DNA from: Conidiobolus coronatus NRRL 28638
Taxonomy: Eukaryota > Entomophthoromycota > Entomophthoromycetes > Entomophthorales > Conidiobolaceae
Reading direction: 5' to 3'
DNA length: 56,730 nucleotides
NCBI GenBank assembly: GCA_001566745.1
Contig: KQ964457.1
Location: 68,861-125,590 of the forward strand
Positions 46,407-56,730 of this stretch are shown here, piece after piece. The notes beneath the pieces are model-generated. The model did not search any database. It had not been told where the DNA came from and saw only the letters and a program-made list of their open reading frames with translations. The position numbers were made by a program, and so were the translations under genes. Each line of letters begins with the position of its first letter. Position 1 is the first letter of the stretch.

Positions 46407-47338
46407 GTTTATTATTATTATTAATTTGGAAAATAAAAAACAATTAATTAATTCACAGTCCAAGTAGAATTTAACACCGATTTCCATTATTTAGCAGAGA
46501 TTTAACAATTATGGGATTACCTTGTTATTAATTAAACTGTAGTTTAATTATACACAAGTGAATGAGTTGATTGTTTGCAAATTAAGTTTGATTTAACAAT
46601 AAAGTTATTTTCATTGTTTTTTAACTGGTATTACACTGATATAACTTTATTTTATTTAGAGAAACAAATAGTATATAGCAAAGGAATACGATTATACTCT
46701 CACGCTGTATGTTTTTATTTTTGATAAATGAAAATCTAAATTGATGTTAAAAAATCTAAGATAATAATTAATTACTAATCCTAAAATATTTGTTAGTTAA
46801 ATATTAATAAGCAAGTATAACTCTATTAGTTTTGCTTAACTAAATTCTATGCCTGTTATTTAAATTTGAGTTAATTTAATAGCTAATGTGACTAACTTAA
46901 AAAAGCAATAGAGGGGTAATTTTTTGGAGCTGAAGATTGAAATTTAAACAATTACACTTTTGTGTAAAGTGAATTTTTTTATATACACAAAGTAGCAATA
47001 ATAGTAGTATAAACTTATTCTAAATTCTCGTACTATAATTATTCGTACATGGTACTGTATCATATGTTATATATATCTTATATAATAATTACTACAAATA
47101 TTAATATTATTATTGAGCTAAAATAAGCTTATTGTTAAAGCTATGTTTAATAGATCAGGTTAGTTTTAAATTTAAAATTGTGTTTTTAATTAGATAAACT
47201 TGCAATGAAATATTCAATGTTGGTTTATATGGTTATGGCATTTATTCAACAAATTTCAGATATAATTGTAGTTAGTATGCAAGCTATAGAGAGTAAAAAT
47301 AAATTATAAAGCAAAGTGATAGAAGCTTAAACGTTTGT
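46407..47338. other. intergenic region upstream of RAD50
   Basis: About 930 bases, AT-rich. Apart from a 34-codon hydrophobic frame (47205-47309, listed separately) nothing is seen. Confidence 0.5.
47205..47309 (+). CDS. possible small hydrophobic peptide
   Basis: A 34-residue ATG-to-stop frame starting MKYSMLVYMVMAFIQQISD, which has the shape of a signal peptide. It ends 29 bases from the 3' end of the convergent secreted Cys-rich gene. In AT-rich DNA a frame of this length can be chance; no family recognised. Confidence 0.2.
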   Translation: MKYSMLVYMVMAFIQQISDIIVVSMQAIESKNKL

Positions 47339-47677
47339 CTAAACATAGTAATCAAAGCATGTTAAATTAAAATCATTTATCATTTCTAATTTAAACCTTT
47401 TTAACAAGGCCTCATAATCGCAAAGGTAGTCAAAGTACTTTAGATGAGGGATCTCTGGTGAAAATGACTTTTTACACTCTGATTTTATAGAATAACCCGA
47501 GCCTGGAACTGCTACAGATCTCATACACCCCCTCTCATTCATATTCGTGCACTCTACTATTTGATTGCCTAATAGACCTCGGACTGAAAATTGAGGGATT
47601 TCCCAATATCCAGGACATACATCTATTAGAGTTGAGGAGTAAGCTATGGCAAAAGTTAAGAAAGCTAACTTATTCAT
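47339..47677 (-). CDS. small secreted cysteine-containing protein
   Basis: Single exon of 112 residues. The N-terminus MNKLAFLTFAIAYSSTLIDV is a clear signal peptide with cleavage expected near residue 17-20. The mature part has six cysteines (in DVCPGYW, VECTN, RGCMRS, SECKKS, YLCDYE and LTCFDY), an even number suited to three disulfides, and no transmembrane segment, repeat or GPI signal. I recognise no family. Size, secretion and cysteine content are those of effector-like or surface-active secreted fungal proteins, which is inference only. Confidence 0.65.
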   Translation of the reverse strand: MNKLAFLTFAIAYSSTLIDVCPGYWEIPQFSVRGLLGNQIVECTNMNERGCMRSVAVPGSGYSIKSECKKSFSPEIPHLKYFDYLCDYEALLKRFKLEMINDFNLTCFDYYV

Positions 47678-48415
47678 AAAAGAAAAGACAGAAGAGAAAG
47701 ATTTTTATTAGTAAAAATTGAAGCGTAAGTATACTTCCAAGCAACTTAACGTAATTGAATCACTCAAGCCTGCTTTTATACCCACAATCAATATATCATT
47801 ATTAACACAAAGAAAAACTTTAATTAAGCTCATATACAAAATTAATTTTGTACCAATAAAATGATCACAAATCACTAAATTAAAATTATTTTTGTATTTT
47901 AATTAACTAGCTTTAATTTAAATAATAGTCATACACATATTTAATATCACGATTATTTCACTTTTTTTATTGCGAGTTGGTATAAGTTACCCTAGAGTGA
48001 TATCAAAGGTCGGTAATAGGATTTGATATTGAACAATTAATTAAGAACCATTGGTTCATAGAGTATACATGTTAAGAATTAAATGCAACAATTGTGGTGT
48101 TTAAACTAATATGCTGTTACAATTTTCATGCAGTAAAACTCTCAAATAAACGCTAATATATTAAATAAATAATTTAACATTATCATCTGATTGATCCTTT
48201 ACTTAATATTGATAACACACATATACATCATGATTGAATGAAGGCATATCAATTTTACTTTTGAATAGGATTTAATTAACATTGCTAAGTAATCTTCAAT
48301 GTATAGCAAAAGATAAAATGGAATTTAATATTTTTATCTACCAATTGATTAATATAGATGAAAATGCTATAAAATATATCCCATTAATTAAACTGAATAC
48401 AAAAAACATAATTTA
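47678..48415. other. AT-rich spacer upstream of the secreted Cys-rich gene
   Basis: About 740 bases. No gene recognised. Confidence 0.5.
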
Positions 48416-48487
48416 CTCTCCGACTGGGAATTGAACCCAGGTCACCCGCGTGACAGGCGGGTATACTCACCACTATACTATCGAAGA
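48416..48487 (-). tRNA. tRNA-Asp (GTC), copy 3
   Basis: Identical over 72 bases to copies 1 and 2, same orientation as copy 1. Both minus-strand copies share the short 5' flank TTTAATC. A T-run (ATGTTTTTTG on the minus strand) follows as terminator. Confidence 0.97.
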
Positions 48488-49580
48488 TTAAAAGAGGTAG
48501 TATTAATATAATAATAACTTCTTTGAAGAAACTCTGTTATTACATTATTGTCAGTTATTAGAATTTTTATTATTTTTTATACTTATGAAATTGGTTGTAG
48601 TTATAATATATTTTTCATACATTGATTATTCTTATTTACTATACACTCATACTTATACTATTATTTTTATTGATATAAATACCACTCCAAATATAAATAC
48701 TATCTAATTTAATTTTATCAAAATACTATATGACATTTTATCTATAATTTTTACAATTATACTCACTTGCTCTTTTATAGAGTTATTCTCATTAAGTAGA
48801 ATGATGTAATAAAGATGCTATAAAATAATTACGCTATTGCTATATATAATTAATTATCCATATACTATTAAATATGTGTTTAAATATCTAAGAATAGTTT
48901 ATTCAATATTCATAATTATATACATTAATTTATGTTGACTGAAAATAATATTTTTCTATAGTTCTTAATTATAAGTAATATTATACATATTAAACAACAA
49001 TAAAGGTAATATTCAGTACTTTGTTAATTAATTATTTGTTACTTAAATTCATATGTAATTAGGCAAATTATAAATATTTTTAATCATATGATCGAAAACA
49101 ATAAAAAAAATTTGCAAATATTATTAAGTAGAATCATTGGTAATTGAATCTAGCAAAAGGAAACAGTTGATTGTATACTGCGCTTAATTTTAAGCTTTGC
49201 TACTATCCACCTATCCTTTATACATTCTTTATATTTCAATACATATATAATTTGCCCTCTTAACTCTATGAGTGGATTGAATTATACTTAATTTAGAAAT
49301 AATAAAATAAGAATTACATCATCATAACAATAAGATCCCATATGAATCTCGGATTGAGTACTGATTAAGATTAATTATTAAGTATTAAACAGTCTTACAC
49401 CTTTATTAACAAGTTTATTCTTAATAATTTACTACTAAATAATATTATTAAGCTTTAATAATAATATTTTATCACACTCTAATAGTAGTAGCATTAAATT
49501 TGTATTGAGTAGATCTTTTGCTTTTATTCAATAGTAATTAGTAAAGACAAAATATAATTTAGCATTACTATTCATACCTT
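48488..49580. other. AT-rich intergenic region
   Basis: About 1.1 kb upstream of the malonyl-CoA decarboxylase gene. No gene or repeat recognised. Confidence 0.5.
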
Positions 49581-51836
49581 ATGAAGCGATTATTAACTAA
49601 CTACTATAGAGTAAATATCTTAAATTGCTAAAAGTATACAGCTCAACTAAACCTATTTAATTTAGAATATTAACTTAATTAAACAAACACAGCTATTTAA
49701 AACTTCTACCTATCCTTCAATTTATAGAAATTTATCAACTATTAATAATAATATTAACAAACCTGGGTCAGTTGCTTCAAACGAAATAAAAACTTATTGG
49801 GAGGACTTGAACTTAGTACTACACGAACCAGGTAACTTGAAATAAAATTTACTGCAGAAATATGCATACACAGCTCTTGTTCTTATTCTAATCGCTTATT
49901 CAAAATTCAGGCTTTGAAACCTTCGGCTCTCTAGAAATGAAACCCCCTACGAAAACTCTTACTGAGTTACTAAAAAATTGTACAAGTATAACAAATAGTG
50001 GCGTTGGTGACTTACTCCCAAGCCTCTCAGCAAAACAAATTTGCCAAACCTATGAAAACTTGGATATTAAAGAAAAGTTAAAATTTTTAATTTTTTTAGT
50101 AAAAGAGTTTGGTAAGCTGATAATGTTAATTATTGATTTCAACTAACGATTGAGTAGGAGTTAGTAGGGAAGAATCAATTCCTCTTGTTAGAGATTATAT
50201 TGATAAATATAATACTAAAGTATATCTTATATAAAGCTTAAACTTGATTTAACTTTTATTTAATAGGAAAATAATCAAGTTTTATCCCGATTAGAGCAAA
50301 CTTTAAAACAATGCTTAACCCCCAAGTATGTCAGGTTTTTTGATCAAGTTCTCCGTCTGCCAAACGGAATGGAATTCCTAGTAAAAATGAGAAAGGACAC
50401 CTTGGTAAGATACATCTATTAAATGTAGATTAAATCTAATATTACTTTATTAGGCAATTTATAAAACTACAAAGGATAAAGACTTGTTAACTTTTTCCAA
50501 TTACTTGAAAGATAGTTTACAAAGTAGTTTAATAGGATATCTTAGATTAGATAGGATAACTTGGAATTCAAGCGCCTTTACTATGGAAAAAGTAATTTTA
50601 TTTATATAATAATATAATGTTACTAACTTTGATTAGATGATGGAATATGAATACGTTCACCCTTTTAAAGACTGGGATGATATGAAGCAGTGAGTAAAAT
50701 TAAAAATTCAGTATAATATTAAGCTAATATAATAATTAATAGACGCTTAGGACCTGGTAGACGAGTATTTGGATTTTTCCACAAATCAATGTCCCTAGAT
50801 CCTCTAGTATATATTCAAGTTGCTTTACTAAAGAACATTGCTTCAAACGTTCCTGTAAGTCAAATGATATAAATTTATAGATATATATTAATATAATATA
50901 GTCTATTTTAAATGATCCAACAGCAGGAACTTTAGGAAAGGACAATATAACAGCAGCAATATTCTACTCTATAAACACTCAAAAGGGTAAATTTTGTTTA
51001 ATCCAATAATCTTCAATAACTAATCTAATAATTTAGGACTTTCAGGTGTTGATTTAGGCAGCTTTTTAATCAAAAGAGTTGTAGAAGAGCTAAAATCACA
51101 ATTCCCTAACCTGACAACTTTTTGCACCCTCAGTCCTATTCCAGGGCTTAGAGATTGGATATTAAGTAAAACTGAAGAAACAGATTTATTAACAAGAGAC
51201 GAATTCAATCAGATTAAATCATTAAATCAATTAGAATCTGATAAAGAAGTTTTACAAGCTATAAAAGTAACTTTATTTGTTTAGATTATATTCTTAACTA
51301 ATATATTTGATTTAGGAATATTCAACCAATTTTTCTTGGTTAACCTCTAATAATCAAAAAGCTCAAGCTGTTTTAGAGCCAATATTTATGAGATTAGCTT
51401 CAAGGTAGATCTTAGTAATAATGTCTAGATCTTTATTAATCCAATTTTTAAGATATTTAATCATTGAAAAGAAAGGAAAGTATACATTAAATCCAGTTGG
51501 TAAAGCTATAATAATATAAGTTAATAGAACTCAATTGGCTAATATATTTGTTTTTAGCTAATTTCCACATTAGAAACGGAGCTTGTATTCATCGATTAAA
51601 CTGGATGGGTGATTTATCAAGTAAGCTAAACAAAGTATATCATAAAATAATCTAATATAAATTGTTTAGATTATAGACTAGAAGAATCCCTAGGAATTAT
51701 GGTAAACTATAATTACTTACAGCACCGCATCGAACAAGTGAATGAAACATACCTCGTAAATGCCACTGTCCCAGTTAGCAACCCTGATTTATATAATACT
51801 TATAAGGATTTGTCCAAAGTTGAACTATTTCAATGA
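49581..51836 (+). CDS. malonyl-CoA decarboxylase, mitochondrial form
   Basis: Fourteen exons, all in phase: 49581-49610, 49666-49831, 49911-50111, 50158-50219, 50267-50404, 50454-50591, 50637-50689, 50743-50854, 50902-50986, 51037-51266, 51316-51404, 51453-51499, 51558-51620 and 51670-51836, giving 526 residues. Converts malonyl-CoA to acetyl-CoA and CO2. Family blocks: VHPFKDWDDMKQRLGPGRRV, NITAAIFYSINTQKGLSGVD, FLIKRVVEELK, TLSPIPGLRDW, and ANFHIRNGACIHRLNWMGDL with the conserved catalytic-region His. The N-terminus MKRLLTNYYRNINLIKQTQ is basic and hydroxylated with no acidic residue, as in mitochondrial presequences. The C-terminus is VELFQ, not the peroxisomal SKL-type signal of the animal enzyme. 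The first exon (10 codons) is the least certain. Confidence 0.92.
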
Positions 51837-52061
51837 TAATAAATATTTTGGAGTACGTTGATTATTATTATATTTATTATACTAAAAATTTTTTGGCTAA
51901 AATAAAAGAATAGAGGTGAAGAGAAAAGCTTTGAGTTGTTGTAAGATAAAAGAAACTATAGTAGTAATAAATTAAGTAAAGAGAACTTCCAAGTCAATGT
52001 TTTTCAAAAAATAAGCTCAGTAATAGAAAGAACATTCACTCAATCAGCCATATAATTTCAA
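51837..52061. other. short convergent spacer MCD / KOG1
   Basis: 225 bases between two 3' ends; AT-rich, with AATAAA-like signals for both genes. Nothing else seen. Confidence 0.5.
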
Positions 52062-55000
52062 TTAAGGATTAATCACTGAGTTAGTATTTGAATTCCATGT
52101 AAATAAGGAAATTTGCGAGTTTGGAATTTGTGGTGTTGAAGAAGTTGCACCAAATACCATTTGACGAGGGTGGAATAGTATTGAACTCATTGGAGTAGCC
52201 TTATGCCCTAGAAGCATACCTAGCGTAGCTTGATGATGGTATAGAGTTCCTAGTGTATGTCCTTGTAACGTGTAGACCTTAGCTCCAGAGTTTTCTGTGC
52301 CACTATAATAAAAACACATTAGTTAAAATACTATTATATAATTTATATAATTACCAAGCGAATAATGGTGCACGATCATGCCCTGAAGCGCAAGTAATAG
52401 GTGCAGAATTATTAAACTCTAAAAGTGCTTTATTTTGCCTCAGGTCGAATATTTTAATTTGACCATCATTACTAAAAAAGAAAAATTAGAGTTAAAATGT
52501 ATATGATATATAAAAAGCTTTACCTAGCAGTAATTAATTCATATTGATTATTCTTAGGATGATGGCAATTAACTATGGTAGAAGTGTGATCACGCCAACA
52601 ACGTACCATGCTCTCGCTAGGATTTAACCTGACATCGTAACCTCTGACACTACCATCAGAGAAACCTCCCATGATAAAGTCGCCTATAGCGTGATCAGAA
52701 GTTAAAGAGACTAAACTAGCGGTTGATCTAGTAGGAAGTAAACCTGATTGGGATTCTGACGAAGCATTCCATAAAACAATAGATTTATGCTCTCCCCCAG
52801 CCACTAAAATTCCTCTACTCTGCTGCCACTCCAATACTATATCCTTAATAAATTCGTTATTATTATTCTTTAACCTTCTTGTAGATGGGAGCTCATTTAG
52901 TAATCTCCAAGCTGAAACTTGCTCGATAGTAGAGTTATCCCAATAACTCTTAATTAATTTAATAGAACCATCAGAATTTCCTAACATTAGCATTGTTTCA
53001 TCCTCTTCATTTACTAATTTCATCGTTACAGTTTTACTCACTTCTGAAGATAGAGGAATAGTAAACTGGTTTAATTTTCTTTGAGATTCCCAATTCCAAA
53101 CGCTTATCATATTTTGGGAGTCTGAAGCTATTAAGTGAGGCTCGAATTGATGGAAGATATATGTTTGAGGTGATTGATCTAAGTGAATTGTTGTTAATTC
53201 TTGGCCCCATTTAGTAGTTTGAGCTTGAGCGTAACTTGCTGCGCCTTCAGCTTTTACTTTTCCATTGCGCTCGCCTCTCCAGTTGCGCTCATGATAGGTT
53301 TGACTACCAGGTTCTTCGGACTCTGGGGGTGACATTTGAGGTTGAAGGAAGTGCTCGCAGCACCAAGAGTAGTATTCACTCTCCAATACTAAATCCAATT
53401 CTGAAGCATTTTTATCGAATTTAGCTTGACTAACGGAGCTTAATGGATTAGGAACTACCACAGTTGCTCCACCAAATTGGTTAGCTAACTGCCCTGCAGC
53501 ATTAGATCCTCCTCCTAAACTGTTATTCCCACTAGCAACCCCCTTAGTCTGATCGCCAGTTTCAGTTCCAGACCAAAGATTCCTAAAAGTAAAGCTTGCT
53601 GATCTTTTTATTGAAGCTGGCATTTTTGGCTTTGGTGCCTTAACTGAGTTAATTTGATTATTTAAATTTATGGCTGAGCTGCTTGGTGAAAACGAATTTA
53701 AGGGAATAGGAGTTGAAGATCTATTATTTAGAGCCTCATTAATCCAATTCGAGGTGCTTGAGTTAGAGGTATTTATAATTAATATGTGAACTTGATCAAC
53801 TAATTTTTGAGCAGATTGAGCTACTGAAGGAACTGGATCAACGGTTAAACAAAGAACTAATTTCCAAATAGCTGAATAAATTAGGGATTCCGGGTTTGAT
53901 CTGGAACTTGATTGAATTGGAGTTGGAGGGGCTGCTGTTAAGGTTAAAGGTCTTGGTAAATCTACTTTCTTAGACTCTTGACTTTGATGAGTATTACTAT
54001 TATTCTTGGGATTTAATTCTGAGTCTAGTATTTCTTGAATAACATCGATAAATTTATCAAAATGCCTAGAAATCAGTCTAGAAACTAGGATAATCCACTC
54101 ATTACGAACTAGAGGAGACCCATCGTTGGAGTGGGTTACTAATTGCACCATTAACCTTAATTCCAAGGTCAGGGTTCTTTCATCAGGCTCAAAGCTATCT
54201 ATCGAAGATTCAAAAAGGGTAGATAAGGCGTATAAACTAGCTGCTCTAACTTCTGGTATACCATCGTCTAATAATTTGATTAATTTTTCATGAGCTTGAT
54301 GCTCTAAGCCTTGCCATTTAGCTTCAGGATAATCCTTCCATAGCTGACTTAGTAATAAAATTGACCATTGTCTTAAGAAGGGGTCAGGATCAGGTAAATG
54401 AGGCAAAGTTTGCTGTAGAGTGCGTTTTGCTAAACAAGCTTCCTTACCAGGCAAGTGATTTAGACATACCATTGAGAGAATAAATGCTGACATAGCTTGG
54501 ATTTCAGATAAATTGGGAAGACCGTCTGGTGGATTTCCTAATAAACTCACAAAGTACATGAACCCTTGATCCTTAGTTAAATCAACTTGACAAGAAGGAT
54601 CCACTACCACTAATCTAGCCCAAATAAAGGATAATAAAGGCTTTAACTCTAGAGCAGGGGATTGTAAAAGTTTTAGTACGTAAGGAAGATTCCTACCGTT
54701 AAAGCGGCATTAACTGCCCATCTTCCCAAATCAAGGAATTCATTTAATAGTCGGAGAGCTCTTAATCTATGACTTTGACTTAGTAGAACTTGTAAAACTA
54801 TAGGCAGTTGAATGGGAGCTTTTTGAGGATTATGAATTCCTCTAGACAACCATAACTCAAAAGCTGTTAACTGATCAGAGAAGAAGGGACTATGCTGATA
54901 GGGACTTGGATCTCCATTTTCTTCAGCTTGAATTAGTTTAGGAAGCTGAGATAAACAAAAATCTAAGGCTAAATCCCAGCTATCCCACATGGGATGATAA

Positions 55001-56172
55001 TTTGTTTTAGGGAGGGTTGGAACTGAAATTGGGTGTAATTTTAATCCTCTAAAAATTCTATCTGCTAGTAAAAAATTACGAAATAGAGCAGCAACCATTA
55101 AATCTTGTCTAAATAGTTTTTGGAATAGAGAGCTTGGGAGGACATCCCAAGCTATTGTATCTGTTATAGAGGTTAAGATCCAGTTTAGCTCACCTAGAGG
55201 TGTTCTACGATCACTTAAGCGACCAGGTAACTTTAATACCATCTCAACTGATATATTTTTGATTAGAGGATTGTGTAGAGAGTAGAGTCGAAGGGCTACC
55301 TCTATAGGCGTTGTTAAGCAAGAGGTGAAAAGATCTGCAGGGTAATAAGGGTGACTTGGCAGTACTTCGTCAGCTTCACACGCTGCAAATTGAATACACT
55401 CGGACATTGGAGGTGGTCCATTTTCACTACTACCGCTATTACTTAACTTGGGATTAGTATGACTTTTGTTATTTGTATTATAATATTCTTCACTACCCCT
55501 AGAGCTATTGCCCCCTTGACTTTGTAAATAATTATTATTTTGCTCTCTATCCCTTTGCTGAGCAAATCTCAAAAAAGCTCTAACAATATGCCCAGCGTTA
55601 CTGCAATCATAAACAAACATACTAGGAGAGCCTAGCCAATTTTGTATATCTGTTATAGAAACGGGGATATACTGAGTGTAGCTCCTATTAAATACCCAAA
55701 TTTCTCCACTTTGAGTTGGCTTAGGAACTCCGTGACCATTGTAATGAAATAAAATTCTCTCATCTTCAAAAGTTCTACGCAACCCATTACATAATTTTCG
55801 CACTTCTTCCAAGCTAGGGTCTGCAGATAACTTATACTTTGCACGAGGCTGTAAGACTTCGTACTGTTGTTGTAAATTTTTACCGATAGCTTCCTTAGCC
55901 TTGTCGGGAGGTTGACTAAAAGGGTCAACCCAACATTCTAACGTAGCACAGGGGACAGTTTTAACAATATCCGGGGGATCGGTACCTATGTTTAAACAAA
56001 TAACTAGAGCAACTGCAACTGTCCTGTACTTCCTATCCAAACGCCAGTCCAAGGGCTCCTTCTGATCCTTAATTAACTTTACCTCTTTACTTAAATTTAT
56101 CCTCTGTCTAATATCAGAGTCGTGTCTTTTAGAGGCAAAATATAAATAATATTTAGTAGGGTCCATTACCAT
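52062..56172 (-). CDS. KOG1: Kog1/raptor, TORC1 subunit (one apparent frameshift)
   Basis: Exons 56172-52524, 52471-52355 and 52302-52062. With one missing base allowed the product is 1335 residues, the length of human raptor. The N-terminal raptor/caspase-like RNC domain has [12 protein letters not shown] (His near 142) and FVYDCSNAG (Cys near 190); then come ARM/HEAT repeats, a Ser/Asn-rich linker (about 750-950) and seven WD40 repeats from about 1010 ([28 protein letters not shown]) to [14 protein letters not shown]. Scaffold that presents substrates to TOR kinase in nutrient signalling. Near residue 496 the reading frame breaks at 54684-54685: the conserved [19 protein letters not shown] continues only in the next frame, as if one C were lost from CCC. 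Probably an assembly or sequencing slip, possibly a real lesion. Confidence 0.93.
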
Positions 56173-56730
56173 ATTTATTACTTTATCATCTAATATAAAG
56201 GTTAATTAAATATTAATATTTTATATAAAATCTTAATGTATTATTAATATAATGATTTTTTTTATTCTTTTTATTTTAATTAAGAAAAAAAACTTTGACT
56301 GGAGTTAATTAGGGTTTTAAACTAAAAAAATTTTCAACTTTTCATTTTTGGATAAATGATGACTGTTATAAGAATAAAAATTTTCCTGTGATTGAATTGT
56401 CAAAAAAAATAATAAAAATAATAACAATCTAATATCTTAAGTATATCTAATCTTACTGCGCATCAAATTTTAATGATATTTTTAGAATTAATTTATACTT
56501 ATAAGCTACTCTTATCAACAAATCAAATATAATAAGTTATCTAAAATCAAGTAATAGGAAAATAGTAACTAGAGTAATAAAATTTGAATAATTAATTAAT
56601 AGCTATAGGTAAAGAAAAATATGGTGAGCATATGATAAAGAGAACTTATGTATCAGCAATCAAACAAATATGAGTATAATAACATTATGTATAAATATGG
56701 AATTTAATAATATAAAAGAAAAGTTAAGAA
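56173..56730. other. AT-rich sequence upstream of KOG1
   Basis: About 560 bases of promoter-side spacer to the window end. A T-rich run lies at 56252-56277. Nothing else seen. Confidence 0.5.

Noticed and set aside
54652-54699. A 48-base GTAGGA...TACTAA...CTCTAG segment in KOG1 that looks like an intron spanning the frame break
   Set aside because: Splicing it leaves the frame out of phase and removes the conserved [14 protein letters not shown] segment, which is still encoded; a one-base error explains the data better.

Overview
The window is a eukaryotic nuclear contig piece: very AT-rich, with protein genes cut by many tiny introns (mostly 50-57 bp, GTAAG/GTAAT/GTAAA donors, CTAAT/CTAAC branch sites, TAG acceptors). 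Gene content is fungal (PROPPIN Atg18, Ypt6/Rab6, Kog1/raptor, Prp22, branchpoint-binding protein, Rad50, a Vsb1-like SulP transporter). A class A-like GPCR in such an AT-rich genome suggests an early-diverging lineage, most like Conidiobolus (Entomophthoromycotina). That assignment is inference from composition and gene style, not a database match. The standard genetic code fits every gene read.

Layout, left to right: a secreted GH16 glucanase-like gene (+), an RNI-type leucine-rich-repeat gene (+), initiator tRNA-Met (+), SF1/BBP (+), RAB6/YPT6 (-, 7 exons), a 613-base assembly gap, ATG18-like PROPPIN (+, 6 exons), PRP22/DHX8 helicase (-), a tail-anchored coiled-coil protein (+, 2 exons), FRG1 (+), SulP-STAS-cNMP transporter (-), a divergent histone H3 (+), a GPCR (-), tRNA-Asp (-), an OB-fold-like gene with a possible telomeric role (-, 4 exons), tRNA-Asp (+), RAD50 (-, about 23 exons), a small secreted Cys-rich protein (-), tRNA-Asp (-), mitochondrial malonyl-CoA decarboxylase (+, 14 exons), and KOG1/raptor (-, 3 exons, with one apparent single-base frameshift). 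Several genes were rebuilt by hand across introns, because single ORFs show only fragments of them; coordinates are given exon by exon where worked out.

Functional themes: pre-mRNA splicing (SF1 recognises the branch site, Prp22 releases mRNA, FRG1 is spliceosome-associated), membrane traffic and nutrient control (Rab6, Atg18, the vacuolar-type SulP transporter, raptor of TORC1), and chromosome maintenance (Rad50, H3 variant, OB-fold candidate). Nothing suggests operon-like co-transcription.

Most worth a second look: (1) the unannotated 4-exon gene at 39376-40304, whose N-terminal half resembles the TPP1/Tpz1/Est3 telomere OB-fold and whose C-terminus ends in a SUMO-interacting-motif-like sequence; (2) the divergent H3 with a canonical first 13 residues but a rewritten tail; (3) a MITE-like family with three diverged copies, one about 20 bp from a tRNA-Asp gene; (4) the one-base frameshift inside conserved KOG1 sequence; (5) a stop-free, 3n-length intron inside the gene for the branchpoint-binding protein itself.
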